Positions 50,708 through 60,294 of a stretch of 64,000 nt of DNA are shown piece by piece (the first letter of the stretch is position 1; every line of letters begins with the position of its first letter). The notes under the pieces are model-generated. The model did no database searches. It saw nothing but the letters and a program-made list of their open reading frames with translations, and was not told the origin of the DNA. Origin of the DNA: Scytonema hofmannii PCC 7110 (GTDB lineage: Bacteria; Cyanobacteriota; Cyanobacteriia; Cyanobacteriales; Nostocaceae). Location of the stretch: positions 1,737,719 to 1,801,718 of the forward strand of contig NZ_KQ976354.1 in assembly GCF_000346485.2 (NCBI RefSeq), given 5' to 3'. The translations under genes and the position numbers were made by a program.

Positions 50708-51871
50708 CTACAACAACCCAATCATATGTAGCAGACCGTGACCTGTAATTAACTCAATAATCAATGCAATAAAGCCCAGCATAGCAATACGACCATTCCA
50801 AACTTCTGCACTTGTGGTCATCCCCCATTCCCAGCGTTCTGGTGGGTAGATTCTCACCTTCTTCTTCATTTGGGCGGCTTGCGAAAGCTTAAAGCTGGGC
50901 GCTTTTAATGCATCAATCACTAAATCGGCGAGTGCTTTCACAAAAACGGGATGCGTATTCAGTGCTGGTACGCGTCGGAAGTTGTGAATCCCTACTTCTT
51001 CTGCAAGTTCTCGATACTCGATATCAATTTCTTGCAGTGTTTCAATATGTTCTGAAACAAAACTGATTGGCACAACGACTAAATCTTTGACGCCTTTTGT
51101 TCCTAGTTCCTGTATGGCGTCTTCCGTATATGGTTGGAGCCAATCTACCGGACCTACACGACTTTGGTAAGCCAAAATGTAAGGATTTGGTCGGTTGAGG
51201 GTTTGCATAACCAAGCGGGTGCATTCCTCAATTTCTTGCTCATAGGGATCGCCTGCTTCTTCAACGTAGCTTTTGGGAACGCCGTGAGCGCTAAAAAAGA
51301 TATGAACTTCGTCACGATTGGGAAGTTGGTCTAGTTCTTGGGCTATCAGTTCTGCCATTGCTTGGAGATAACCCGGTTGTTTGTACCAGGAGGGAATAAC
51401 GGTGTAATCGATCTGTTGCAACCCTGGGTCTTCTTTCCACAGCCTTTCTAAAAGTCGGAAACTCGAACCACTTGTACTAATGGAAAACTGGGGATACAGA
51501 GGTAGGATAACAAGGTGTTCTATCTTGTCTTGGGTAATTTTGGCGATCGCTTCTTCAGTATAGGGATGCCAGTAACGCATACCAACATAAATATTGGCTT
51601 CTTGTCCTTGGGAGGACAGTTGTTCTTTCAAGGCGTCCCCTTGCGCTTCAGTAATGCGCCGCAGTGGTGAACCGCCTCCAATTTGCTTGTAGTTTTCTTG
51701 AGATTTTTGAGTGCGTCGTGAGGCAATGAACCAGGCTAGAGGTTTTTGCAACCAGGGGAATGGCAGGCGAATAATTTCTGGATCTGAAAACAGGTTGTAT
51801 AGAAATGGCCCAACATCCTCTAATTTATCTGGACCACCAAGGTTAAGAAGTAAGACGCCCACGCGACCCAT
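50708..51871 (-). CDS. hemH: Ferrochelatase with C-terminal chlorophyll-binding (HLIP-like) helix
   Basis: HemH inserts Fe2+ into protoporphyrin IX, the last step of heme synthesis. Start at 51871 ([14 protein letters not shown]) is conserved; upstream frame is not. Active-site pieces are [20 protein letters not shown] (catalytic His) and [20 protein letters not shown] (catalytic Glu). The last 45 residues, [24 protein letters not shown] split by a helix, form the chlorophyll a/b-binding motif found only in cyanobacterial and plastid ferrochelatases. It coordinates heme supply with chlorophyll at the thylakoid membrane. The 387-residue length is normal. Confidence 0.96.
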   Translation of the reverse strand: MGRVGVLLLNLGGPDKLEDVGPFLYNLFSDPEIIRLPFPWLQKPLAWFIASRRTQKSQENYKQIGGGSPLRRITEAQGDALKEQLSSQGQEANIYVGMRYWHPYTEEAIAKITQDKIEHLVILPLYPQFSISTSGSSFRLLERLWKEDPGLQQIDYTVIPSWYKQPGYLQAMAELIAQELDQLPNRDEVHIFFSAHGVPKSYVEEAGDPYEQEIEECTRLVMQTLNRPNPYILAYQSRVGPVDWLQPYTEDAIQELGTKGVKDLVVVPISFVSEHIETLQEIDIEYRELAEEVGIHNFRRVPALNTHPVFVKALADLVIDALKAPSFKLSQAAQMKKKVRIYPPERWEWGMTTSAEVWNGRIAMLGFIALIIELITGHGLLHMIGLL

Positions 51872-52002
51872 AGCAATTATTATCCCCAATTTTTTCAGCT
51901 TTTTTACTAATGTTAACAATATATCTCGATTACATATATAATATGAACTATAATAGTGATGCCCGTGGCAAAAATTTTTAGAATTGCTGAAAAAGCCCTC
52001 AC

Positions 52003-52080
52003 CCCCTACCCCTCTCCCATTGGGAGAGGGGGCTTGTTGGTCTGTAATCCCTAATTCCTAACTTCTAATCCCTAATTCCC
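52003..52080. repeat. Hairpin plus heptamer-like repeats
   Basis: CCCCTCTCCCATTGGGAGAGGGG (about 52010-52031) is a strong dispersed hairpin. It is followed by degenerate CCCTAAT-type tandem DNA (52048-52080). Confidence 0.7.
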
Positions 52081-52082
52081 AA

Positions 52083-54311
52083 TCACTGTTCATTCGGTTT
52101 CTCAAGAGGTGTCACCGTTACAGCAGGCGAAGGGACTACTTCTACTGATGATGTTGTCGGTGCTACTTCGGGAGTTAGTATCGGAGAGAAAGTTGGTGTA
52201 GGTGTTGGTTCTTCTGTTGAAGAGTTAGATTCAAGGGATGGTGACGGGGGAAATGTAGGTGTCGGTTCTTCTGTTGGCGTTGGGGTCGGTGTTGGTTCTG
52301 GTTGTTCGGTGGCTGAAAATGTAGGTTCAGATACAGATGACGGTTCTGGTGCAGGTGCTGTATCAATTTCTGGTTTCTGGCGTTTGATAATAGTTGGTTT
52401 TGGCTGGTCAAACTTTGGTGTTAGTGGCGGAGTTATGACTGGTTTATGTTCGGGAAAGGTTAACTGCGTATTAGTTCTAGGTACTGACTCGACGGCTTCT
52501 GGTAAAGGAGTTTTAATGGTACTGGGTTGAGATTTGGGAGTATATGACGGAGTCGGTGTGGGTTCCTGCTGCGGAGAAGGTGTAAAGCGATGCCAGTTAG
52601 ACCAAGCAAAAAATCCTACTGAAGCGAAAATTCCAGCAGTTATGACCCGTTTTGGCGAAAGTAAAGAAGTACTTAGGTATAAAGGTTTATACGAGGGGGA
52701 AGCATTGTCTGCAACAAGATTTAGTCGCGTGACTAAATGCTGTGAGGGTAATTGCAGACGGGTTTGCTCGCTCATTTCTGCTTCATCGGGCAAAGTTCTC
52801 TGTTGGTTTTCGTCTGGAGATGATGGGAATGAAGAGTTTTTTAGCCAATTCAAATTGTGGTAAGTTGCTGTCACTCCTTTAGTATCACCTAACGATTCTC
52901 GTAATTGCACTGCTTTTGTTAAATACTTTTTAGCCGTGCTATTTTCTTCCAAACAAAGAGCACGAATTCCTAATTGGTGCAAAGCCCAAGCTTCATCTGC
53001 TCGAGATTGTTCGGCTTGAGATGCTTGTAGTCCCCTGTTCAGTACTTGCTCCCACAAACTCCATCGTCTGCTTAAAGCCAGTGAACTTTCTATTGCTCTA
53101 ACCAAGCGCAGTATATCTTGCCATCGACTGTTTCTTACAGCCACTTCTAAAATCTGTACAGTTGCATCAATTTCTTCTAACAAATAATTGGGTTGCTTCT
53201 GATATCTTTCTGCGAACTTAACAAAATATACTATGGCATTTTCTAATGTCGCTGTTAACTTCCACTCTGGCGGTAAAACTTCAACTATTGCCTGAGTTAT
53301 TTTGTATCGAGAACTCTGCAACTGTACTAGATTTCTACGCTGAAGCGTTTCTAGTAGCTGGTCAGCATTGTAGATTTGCGCGATCGCGCTAACTTGCTCT
53401 TTCTTTAGCCCAACTCTTCCCATCACTAGCAATAATTCTAGAATTGTCTTGTGTGGTTTTGATAGTGATGCTACAGTTTGTTGAATTAAATAAGGAACAG
53501 GCTCAGTAGATGGCAGTTGGCTAACTATTTCAGCTAGCGATCGCCCTTCCTCTACTATATTGGCAACTGCCACCTGTATGTGTACGGGATGTCCGTTTAG
53601 GAGAGTACAAAGTGATTTTGCCGCCGGAAGTTCTTCCCTTGTTAGAGAACGTCCCAGTTCTTTTTCTACTAAAGAAATAGAATCAATAATTGACAGCGTA
53701 GAAAGGGGTAGAGAACGACCCTTTTTCGGAAGACGTTTTTTTGATGAAGCTATTAGAAAAGTCAAATGATTCTGAAAATTTATTAACTCCTGTAATTCTG
53801 CTTGTATGAGTTCATCATCATCATCTAAAACTATTAAAGCTTGTTTGTCCTGAATTTGTTCTTTGATTTGGTGATTAGTTGGTTTGTAAGGAATATGACT
53901 TTGATAGTATGCGTCCCAAATACACTGTAGTAAATCACCTACATATGGGTGAGCAAGGGATAGTTTAATAACACCATCCGGAAAAAGAGACATAGATTGA
54001 ATGTCATGTGCTAAGCAACTCAAAAGAGCAGTTTTACCAAAACCAGCAGAACCGTACAGTTCTACTGATTGACCAACTCCAAGGGCTGCGATCGCTTCTG
54101 TCAGCAATTCTTGACAACCCAAGAGGTTATCAACAGAACCTTCTTGCACCAACACTGGGGCGGGGCGCGAGAGCTTTGTTGGTCGTTCTTCATCGGTTGC
54201 TATATTTGCCATAGCGCCGTGGCTCGAACCAATCTTGATAACGTAATCGCCAACAGCTAGTTGACCAATCGTTTCCCCCTGAAAGTTTGCTATGATACTT
54301 TTTTGAGGCAT
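52083..54311 (-). CDS. STAND-type NTPase with TM segment and proline/threonine-rich tail
   Basis: The 742-residue protein has Walker A GSAGFGKT (87-94) and Walker B QALIVLDDDD (157-166). A winged-helix-like region (about 275-340) and TPR-like helices (about 350-480, WALHQLGIRALCLEENSTAK) follow. One transmembrane helix (about 547-565, VITAGIFASVGFFAWSNW) comes before a 165-residue tail of Pro/Thr/Glu repeats (PTPTPT, EEPTPTF). This is the layout of NB-ARC-like STAND signalling ATPases tied to the membrane, with a disordered, possibly cell-wall-spanning tail. Such proteins commonly act as switches in stress or defence. No partner gene is adjacent. The frame is complete. Confidence 0.8.
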   Translation of the reverse strand: MPQKSIIANFQGETIGQLAVGDYVIKIGSSHGAMANIATDEERPTKLSRPAPVLVQEGSVDNLLGCQELLTEAIAALGVGQSVELYGSAGFGKTALLSCLAHDIQSMSLFPDGVIKLSLAHPYVGDLLQCIWDAYYQSHIPYKPTNHQIKEQIQDKQALIVLDDDDELIQAELQELINFQNHLTFLIASSKKRLPKKGRSLPLSTLSIIDSISLVEKELGRSLTREELPAAKSLCTLLNGHPVHIQVAVANIVEEGRSLAEIVSQLPSTEPVPYLIQQTVASLSKPHKTILELLLVMGRVGLKKEQVSAIAQIYNADQLLETLQRRNLVQLQSSRYKITQAIVEVLPPEWKLTATLENAIVYFVKFAERYQKQPNYLLEEIDATVQILEVAVRNSRWQDILRLVRAIESSLALSRRWSLWEQVLNRGLQASQAEQSRADEAWALHQLGIRALCLEENSTAKKYLTKAVQLRESLGDTKGVTATYHNLNWLKNSSFPSSPDENQQRTLPDEAEMSEQTRLQLPSQHLVTRLNLVADNASPSYKPLYLSTSLLSPKRVITAGIFASVGFFAWSNWHRFTPSPQQEPTPTPSYTPKSQPSTIKTPLPEAVESVPRTNTQLTFPEHKPVITPPLTPKFDQPKPTIIKRQKPEIDTAPAPEPSSVSEPTFSATEQPEPTPTPTPTEEPTPTFPPSPSLESNSSTEEPTPTPTFSPILTPEVAPTTSSVEVVPSPAVTVTPLEKPNEQ

Positions 54312-54444
54312 AAGGTTTTTTTCCAGCTTTCTTTAAGCTCTTTTCCCTATTTACACGGTAATGCTGCCGCAACCCATACGAGTTTGACAAATTTTTCTCG
54401 ATTTGCCAAGTTTTAAGTATCTATACTATAATCACTAACCACTG

Positions 54445-54470
54445 TACGGGCGCAATGCCTTGCGCCCCTA
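54445..54470. repeat. GGGCGCAA dispersed palindrome
   Basis: GGGCGCAATGCCTTGCGCCC matches 45627-45646 in the reverse orientation. It lies downstream of lpxD. Confidence 0.75.
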
Positions 54471-54480
54471 CCACCAACCA

Positions 54481-55524
54481 CTAATCATTCAATTTCCGTT
54501 GTAACTGTTTTAAAGCTTGATACATATCTGGTAAGCGATTCAAAACAGCTGATACCTTCAAATATCTTTTATAAGGTATAGCAGGAGCGCCAGAAACAAT
54601 TTCTCCAGGTCGAACATCATGATGGACTCCTGCTTGTGCAGATGCGATAGACCGATCGCCCATCTTCACTTGATTGCCAACTCCCGCTTGACCTGCTAAG
54701 ATAACCCCTTTTCCCAGCTTAACACCCCCCGCCATTGCAGATTGACCTGCTAGAGCACAACCTGCACCTATTTGGCAACCGTGACCGACTTGTACTAAGT
54801 TATCAATCTTTGTGTTATAACCTACCCGTGTTTCTCCAACAGCAGGGCGATCGATAGCACTGTTGCATCCCACTTCTACACCATCTTCCAAAACCGTACA
54901 GCCAGATTGCTCCATTTTTACCCAACCCTTGGCACTGGGAACAAAACCAAAGCCCTCAGCACCAATGACAGCACCACTATGAATGACACAATCTGCACCA
55001 ATACGGGTGCGTTCGTGAATAGTACAATTGGCGTGTAAAGTTGTGCGATCGCCTATCTTAGAATTTGGATAAATCACCACATTAGGATGGATGCAAACTT
55101 CATCACCAATTTCTACATCCGGCTGAATGACAACATGAGCACCAATGTAAACATTCTGACCAATTTTAGCAGTCGGGTGAATAATAGCAGTGGGGTGAAT
55201 CTCTGAAGCCGGACGCCAAGGTTGGTAAAACAGTTTGATAACTTTAGCAAATGCCAGTCGTGATTCAGGCGCTGCTATCCAAACAATACCTCGCTCTTGT
55301 GCTTGTGCTTGCAACGCTTCATTCTTAGGCAAAATTAAAGCGCCAGCGTTTGTTTTCCCAACCCAAGAGGCAAATTTTTCTCCCTCTATGTAGCTAAGAT
55401 GATGAGTTGTTGCTTCCTCAACAGATGCTAACCCTGTAATTTCCGGGTCAAGGTCTGTGTTGAAAATTAGGCTATTGGAAGCAGCCATCTCACCAAGTTT
55501 TTGTATAATTTCGCTAAATTTCAT
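54481..55524 (-). CDS. lpxD: UDP-3-O-acylglucosamine N-acyltransferase
   Basis: LpxD adds the second acyl chain to the glucosamine nucleotide in lipid A synthesis. The 347-residue protein has an N-terminal uridine-binding domain (about 1-100) and a left-handed beta-helix of hexapeptide repeats (about 105-300), with motifs such as IHPTAKIGQNVYIGAHVV. The catalytic His is in NLVQVGHGCQIGAGCALAGQ, and the C-terminal helix is LPDMYQALKQLQRKL. Some cyanobacteria lack lpxD and make simplified lipid A, so its presence suggests this strain still builds an acylated lipid A-type anchor or uses the enzyme elsewhere. The next upstream minus-strand gene is mltA. Confidence 0.93.
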   Translation of the reverse strand: MKFSEIIQKLGEMAASNSLIFNTDLDPEITGLASVEEATTHHLSYIEGEKFASWVGKTNAGALILPKNEALQAQAQERGIVWIAAPESRLAFAKVIKLFYQPWRPASEIHPTAIIHPTAKIGQNVYIGAHVVIQPDVEIGDEVCIHPNVVIYPNSKIGDRTTLHANCTIHERTRIGADCVIHSGAVIGAEGFGFVPSAKGWVKMEQSGCTVLEDGVEVGCNSAIDRPAVGETRVGYNTKIDNLVQVGHGCQIGAGCALAGQSAMAGGVKLGKGVILAGQAGVGNQVKMGDRSIASAQAGVHHDVRPGEIVSGAPAIPYKRYLKVSAVLNRLPDMYQALKQLQRKLND

Positions 55525-55612
55525 TGTAATAAATAGTTATCGTGAATTGCGTGTTTTGGATGAAAAAGGGCATTGGGTGTTGGACATAGGGCATTGAGTA
55601 TTAGTATCACCT

Positions 55613-55651
55613 CTACTCCCTACTCCCTACTCCCTACTCCCTACTCCCTAC
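55613..55651. repeat. Heptamer tandem repeat (TACTCCC)n
   Basis: At least five perfect TACTCCC units, ending just before the mltA stop. It is the same unit type as at 44187-44228. Confidence 0.9.
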
Positions 55652-55654
55652 TTC

Positions 55655-56911
55655 TTACTCTTTCAGCAATAAATAATATAATGTGCCATTCCCACCTGTG
55701 ACACCAGCACGATCGCCTGCAATTTTACCAGTACCCATAAAATAATCCACCCGTCCCGGACCTTTGATCGCACTGCCTGTATCTTGGTCGAGCACGTAAC
55801 GGTTTACAATCCGGTAAGTCAATCGCTCGTTTTCACTGAGGTAGGGAAAGCTAGCGTTAATGAGCGCTAAAGCTCCCGGTGGCATAAGAGATTTGTCAGT
55901 CGCGATCGAGCGTTCTGCTGTCACTGGTACGCGAATGCTCCCCCTCGCAGGTTCACCGTTAGTTTCTTTAAAGAAAACAAACCGTTCCCAGCGTGGCAGA
56001 TAAACATTCATTTCCTTAGGATTTTGCTTGAAATATTTTATCATCACTGGCATCGTTAACCCCTTTGCAGGAAGTCTGCCATCTTTAATGAGTTGTCCTC
56101 CAATACTTGTCCAAGGATAATCTGTTGCGCCTGCATAACCAATAGATGTAACAGAGCCATCAGTTAAGTTGAGTTGGGCTGAACCTTGGATGTGTATTAA
56201 GTATGCATCCAAGCGATCGCGAAACCAAAATAATTCCAAACCACGCAACCGACTTTGATTACCTAGCAAACCATTTTTTCCTTCCAACTGAACTCGTTTT
56301 GGGTGTGGTTTTGCCCACTGCTTAAAATTAGATGGCAAAGCATAAACAGGATACTTATAGACTGATGTGCGAGTTCGACTAGCAGAATATACTGGTTGAT
56401 AGTAGGCAGTAAACTTAACAGTTCCATTACCATCGTTCCCAACAGACTGGTAGAAAGTAAACTCCCGACTCACAGCAGCTTGCAGATCTGCAGGTGATTT
56501 AGCACTGACAACAAGCTCGCGGAAGCGCAGCAGACTTCTACGAACGCGGTCAAGAGTAAACTCTCTAACGGGATAGTTCTGATACGCTGCAATGGCTTCT
56601 TTAGTTGCTAGGTAACGCAAGCTGTTGTCTATTGATGTTAACAGCGCCTTCCAATCGCCCTGTCTACCGCCTCCACTCCAAATTTGTTCGTCATAACCCA
56701 AACATCTAGATGCTGAGGTACAGTCAACAACAGGATTGATAGGTACTAACGGTAGAAGCTCTTCGGGTTGGCTTGGTTCTGGTGACCAAGTCTCAGGTTG
56801 ATTTTGTGTAGGATAGGGCGGGTAGCCAGGAACCTGAGCAAAAACTGATAATACCGGGTTGATAAGAGCAATTCCCAGACTTAAAGAAACTAAAGCAAGC
56901 GTTTTTTTCAT
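55655..56911 (-). CDS. mltA: Membrane-bound lytic murein transglycosylase A
   Basis: MltA cleaves peptidoglycan glycan strands with 1,6-anhydro product formation. The 418-residue protein has a signal peptide (LALVSLSLGIALINPVLSVF), a proline-rich spacer (about 28-60), and the MltA and 3D domains. Landmarks are FTAYYQPVYSASRTR, RLDAYLIHIQGSAQLNL and the catalytic Asp region DTGSAIKGPGRVDYFMGTG near the end. No lipobox cysteine is seen, so it may be soluble in the periplasm rather than a lipoprotein. It is 3 bases downstream of a small conserved gene on the same strand, making an operon likely. Confidence 0.93.
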   Translation of the reverse strand: MKKTLALVSLSLGIALINPVLSVFAQVPGYPPYPTQNQPETWSPEPSQPEELLPLVPINPVVDCTSASRCLGYDEQIWSGGGRQGDWKALLTSIDNSLRYLATKEAIAAYQNYPVREFTLDRVRRSLLRFRELVVSAKSPADLQAAVSREFTFYQSVGNDGNGTVKFTAYYQPVYSASRTRTSVYKYPVYALPSNFKQWAKPHPKRVQLEGKNGLLGNQSRLRGLELFWFRDRLDAYLIHIQGSAQLNLTDGSVTSIGYAGATDYPWTSIGGQLIKDGRLPAKGLTMPVMIKYFKQNPKEMNVYLPRWERFVFFKETNGEPARGSIRVPVTAERSIATDKSLMPPGALALINASFPYLSENERLTYRIVNRYVLDQDTGSAIKGPGRVDYFMGTGKIAGDRAGVTGGNGTLYYLLLKE

Positions 56912-56914
56912 GAT

Positions 56915-57169
56915 TTACGCAAATCTTTCCACACTAGAACTAAAAACAGGTTCCACTCGGATAGCAAGGATCTGAGCTGGACGCACTACCATGTATTCAC
57001 CTTGAATATTCTTAATCGGTACGCTGATAAAGTCATTAGACGCACTTTTAGGCATAAGCTCGCCACTATACCATTTTTGAAAGTCTTGAATAGTGGGAAA
57101 ACGCACTTCTTCTCGGTGTCCACCTTCGATAAGTAGGTAGACTGCGTACTCATTCGCTGTTCTGGGCAT
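56915..57169 (-). CDS. Conserved small cyanobacterial protein, 84 aa
   Basis: The 84-residue protein (MPRTANEYAVYLLIEGGHRE, EVRFPTIQDFQKWYSGELMP, ... NIQGEYMVVRPAQILAIRVE) has an alternating strand pattern and no membrane segment. Very similar short proteins are, from memory, common in filamentous cyanobacteria, usually just upstream of mltA. The 3-base gap to mltA supports translational coupling. Possible role is a regulator or adaptor of the transglycosylase, but that is only inferred from position. Confidence 0.65.
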   Translation of the reverse strand: MPRTANEYAVYLLIEGGHREEVRFPTIQDFQKWYSGELMPKSASNDFISVPIKNIQGEYMVVRPAQILAIRVEPVFSSSVERFA

Positions 57170-57753
57170 AACTTTAAACCATATTGAAAAACATCCAACC
57201 CATTGTCAACTACGCATCCCCAGAATGGGAAGGGGAATTACCCTGACATAAAGACAAAAGAGATGAGGGAGTAGAGGAGTGGGGGAGAAATTTCCTCCTT
57301 CTGTTCCTTGTTCCCAGTTGTCGCCTATGACGGTCACTGACTTGTAAACAGTTCCCGGTGTTGGGGATTTTGGATTTTGGATTTTGGATTTTGGATTGGG
57401 CAAGAGTTATTCTCTCTTGTCTCCCCTTGTCCCCCCTTGTCCCCAGTCCCCAGTCCCCAATTCCTAACCCCTACCCGAATACCAAGTTGAAAAAAGAATG
57501 CGACAGATCCTAGTGTGAAATGTAGCCCAAGCAAAGCTTTCCCAATCCAAAATCCAAAATCTAAAATCCAAAATTGTACCACCCCTCATAAAGTAAAGTT
57601 TAGTTGCAAAAAAAACAACTCTAATTTTAAGGTGTTAATCTAATAATTGAAGCTACAAAGCTTCCCTGGCAGATCAAACAGCTAGTGTGTCAACGTAAAC
57701 ACGTTAAAAAAGAGGTAAAAACGCTGTTCACTTCACATCTGTCTCGTCAAAAC
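57170..57753. repeat. Gene-free stretch with inverted GATTTTG heptamer arrays
   Basis: I see no gene. GATTTTG units (57366-57397) face their reverse complements AAAATCC-type units (57543-57576), and CCCCTTGTCCC-like DNA lies between. Such DNA can fold into a long imperfect hairpin. Confidence 0.6.
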
Positions 57754-57923
57754 ACAACAACACCCAAACCGAAAGGTGATATTTCCTCAAGTGGTGAGCA
57801 ACAGGGGGCACTGTAACTGTTGAATCCTCTCTTTTGTAAAGAGTTGATACACTCAGTACATCCCTAGCTAAAATGAACAAAGAGAGGAAGTCACTCATCT
57901 AGTAGAGGTTTGGGTGTTGTTGT
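57754..57923 (+). ncRNA. Candidate structured RNA, 170 nt (6S-like shape)
   Basis: A perfect 17-bp stem, ACAACAACACCCAAACC (57754-57770) with GGTTTGGGTGTTGTTGT (57907-57923), encloses 136 bases. Inside are a 6-bp hairpin CAACAG/CTGTTG (57799-57822) and a 9-bp stem CCTCTCTTT/AAAGAGAGG (57826-57834 and 57879-57887). The closing stem is followed by TTTTT. The overall shape, closing stem, asymmetric bulge and apical stem, recalls 6S RNA, but identity is not proven. The opposite strand would fold similarly, so the strand is uncertain. Confidence 0.45.
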
Positions 57924-57994
57924 TTTTCAAGTAACACTCAGTGTAAGCTTGTAAAAACTTACAAATCGCAAAGAGACAGTTGAAATAGCGCTTT

Positions 57995-58765
57995 ATGTCA
58001 ATTATTGCTCTAAGAGCATGGTACTTAGAAAATTATGAGCCGATTCACGAACTGGAAAAACGTCCACCAGATCTGCGGCTCAGTAAAAGAAGCCTTTTAA
58101 AAACAGGGTTAAGGGCAGACTTTTTAGAAGATATTGAGCGAGTGAAAATCTCAACTTGGTTTGGACGCTATTTGGAAGGAGAAAATATTGAATTTTACAT
58201 TGAGGGTAGTGGTGGTTACTGCTTGGCTAATATTGACTTGATTAGCCATGAAATGTATTTTACCAAGCAGGTTTTACTAGCACAGTTAGATCCCATCATT
58301 TTTTTATGCCATCAAACTGAGTACCCCGTAGCAAGTGAAGCTTTACGAGAAGCAGTGCTTCAAAGTTTGGATATTTTGAATTTGCGATCGCGCATTCCAT
58401 TATCATTTGTTGAGTCTTACCGACCAAAAGATGCTCCACTCCGACTGAATTCTACAATGATGCGGAAAATCCGCAAGAGTTTGTTATTTATTGCGGATGC
58501 TACACCTATTACAAGCATGGATGGGGAGCAAAGCCCTCAACTGCTACCCAGTCCAAACGTCTGTATTGAAATTGGCTATGCCCTTCAATGTAAGAGAACA
58601 GAGCAAATTTTACTAGCACAAATGCAGCGTCCTGAATTGCAAGGACAGTTTCCGTTTGATTTACAAAAGGGACAAATCTTGCAATTTCAAGACAACAAAG
58701 AAATTAGTAAAATTTTGCCTCAAACAATAGAAAATCAACTTGTTAGATTTAGATTGTTTGTTTAA
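57995..58765 (+). CDS. TIR-like / nucleotide-binding-fold hypothetical protein
   Basis: The C-terminal half of the 256-residue protein has a flavodoxin-like strand LLFIADATPI (163-172), then SPNVCIEIGYAL (186-197) with Glu192. This is the layout seen in TIR-like domains and predicted nucleotide-processing proteins (NPNVxxELGYAL), where the Glu is catalytic. The N-terminal half (1-120) is unfamiliar, with helix-rich and strand segments. There is no membrane helix. The start at 57995 is short of a clear ribosome site. A conserved hypothetical in cyanobacteria from memory. Whether it has NAD-cleaving or base-transfer activity is open. Confidence 0.6.
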   Translation: MSIIALRAWYLENYEPIHELEKRPPDLRLSKRSLLKTGLRADFLEDIERVKISTWFGRYLEGENIEFYIEGSGGYCLANIDLISHEMYFTKQVLLAQLDPIIFLCHQTEYPVASEALREAVLQSLDILNLRSRIPLSFVESYRPKDAPLRLNSTMMRKIRKSLLFIADATPITSMDGEQSPQLLPSPNVCIEIGYALQCKRTEQILLAQMQRPELQGQFPFDLQKGQILQFQDNKEISKILPQTIENQLVRFRLFV

Positions 58766-58925
58766 TAAACATATAGGCAAAGACAAAAGCAGCTATGTAA
58801 ATAAATGTAAAAAATCCGAAAATTCTTACAAATGACAAATGACTCAGAGTTAGTAGAATAGAGTCAGAAGACAATAGTTTTCTTCCAAACCAACCCCAAA
58901 TTTAGCTGCTTGATTCCAAAAGGCT

Positions 58926-59393
58926 ATGGATTTTGAACCTCAATCTACTGCCCAAACTGCTTCAGAAAAAGTCCCATTTGCTGAACCATCAGTAACCCGC
59001 AAGCCGCTAGAATTGCTGCGGGACACAGAGGCTTTGTTGCGCCGCCCAGCTGTAGCGGCGCTCGTACCGATATTACCACCTAAGATAGCCAGGAATGTGG
59101 AAACAGCTTCATCTTTTGCAGAAGAGTCTTTAACAGAGGTGGCAAAAATTGACTTAGAGACCATAGGTGATGTTGAACTGCGATCGCCACGGATTAAAGT
59201 GGGGTTGAGTTTTGTTGGATTTGGGGCGTTGATGACAGTTGTGCTGCTGCTTTACTTAAACACACTGCATCCTGAATTGAACACCGTTCAGCAGATTGGA
59301 AGGTATTGGTATCAGTATGTTTGGTTTGTCTGCTTGGGTGTAGCAGGACTGTTCATTCTTGGTCGAGAAGCAATGCGGCCTACGAAATTATGA
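58926..59393 (+). CDS. Conserved membrane protein with two C-terminal helices, 155 aa
   Basis: Residues 1-90 are hydrophilic and proline/glutamate rich (LRRPAVAALVPILPPKIARN, EESLTEVAKIDLETIG). Then come helix 1 (about 96-117, VGLSFVGFGALMTVVLLLYL), a short loop with NTVQQIGRYWYQYV, and helix 2 (about 128-145, VWFVCLGVAGLFILG). Positive residues flank the helices in the inside-positive way, giving both ends in the cytoplasm. Found in filamentous cyanobacteria as I recall, with no assigned function. It stands alone between gene-poor stretches. Confidence 0.6.
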   Translation: MDFEPQSTAQTASEKVPFAEPSVTRKPLELLRDTEALLRRPAVAALVPILPPKIARNVETASSFAEESLTEVAKIDLETIGDVELRSPRIKVGLSFVGFGALMTVVLLLYLNTLHPELNTVQQIGRYWYQYVWFVCLGVAGLFILGREAMRPTKL

Positions 59394-59477
59394 ATTATGA
59401 ATTATGAAAGATGATATGCTCTTTAAAGCATACTAATATTCTTAGTAAAATATCTTTCATTCTTCATAATTTCTACT

Positions 59478-59648
59478 TTAACCTTTATCCTCGATCTCTC
59501 CTTCAAATGGTTGAACTCCTATTTCTGGGTAATTGTCATCTCTAGGACCAAAGACTCTAACCGCTGCAGCGAAAATATATCGCGTCACTTGTTGAATGCC
59601 TTCTGCAATTGCTTGAATTATTGTGCGGACTTTGTTAGCGATTAGCAT
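59478..59648 (-). CDS. Small amphipathic protein, 56 aa
   Basis: The ATG at 59648 (MLIANKVRTIIQAIAEGIQQ) is preceded by GGAGAG at 59653-59658, a good ribosome site, so I prefer it to the ATG at 59669. The N-half is one amphipathic helix (IIQAIAEGIQQVTRYIFAAA) and the C-half is an acidic tail (EIGVQPFEGEIEDKG). No family is known to me. A peripheral membrane role is suggested by the helix. Confidence 0.5.
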   Translation of the reverse strand: MLIANKVRTIIQAIAEGIQQVTRYIFAAAVRVFGPRDDNYPEIGVQPFEGEIEDKG

Positions 59649-59669
59649 AGTTCTCTCCAGTACTGACAA

Positions 59670-60294
59670 GTTTTTTGTATGTGTAATTAACTAAGAAGGA
59701 AAATCAAAAAAGTAGATCAAAAAAGTGAAATATATTTGTCTGCTAATAATGATTGGTAGCCTCACTTGGACTACAATTTCAATATAAGAAAAAATCTTGA
59801 GGAAATTGTGAAGATAAAGGAGTAAGCTAGAAATTGACTGTAAAGAATCATGACGATGCCACTCTCAAGAACAAATGACAGTGCCATGCATAACCTGTTG
59901 ACCCATGCAAACGACTTGATTGATGAAACTTCCTGATTCGCTGCCTGGTCGGTTTCAGCCACAGCCCAAGCTCTACCGCTCCGAATATCCCAATCAAATG
60001 ATGCTTCTCCACAAAGGTTTTGCGGAGATTGGCGTTTTTGTAGCAGTAGAACAAAAAGCGACGCTAAGGGCAAGTTACTTCTATAAACCTGCTGATAAGT
60101 ACTGTTATTGGAAGCTTTTACCCTGAAATACTTCTGATAATACGCTTTTAGAACTGGCTTAATAAAGCGAAATCACTTCTGATAATCAGGAAGTACTTCG
60201 ATAATTGCTCAACTATGGGTCGGATAAAATTTAAACTGGGTAAGCATTACAGGCTTAGCGACGAAAATTGTTCCCTTACTACGAAAACCCCTAT
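59670..60294. other. Gene-free stretch, 625 bp
   Basis: I see no supported gene. Open frames of 60-100 codons overlap on both strands near 59850-60120 but show no family motif or ribosome site. The 5' edge is AT-rich, like a promoter region. Confidence 0.4.

Noticed and set aside
59920-60126. 68-codon plus-strand frame in the gap before the vapB gene
   Set aside because: Overlapping frames exist on both strands, with no ribosome site or family. It is left as unassigned DNA.
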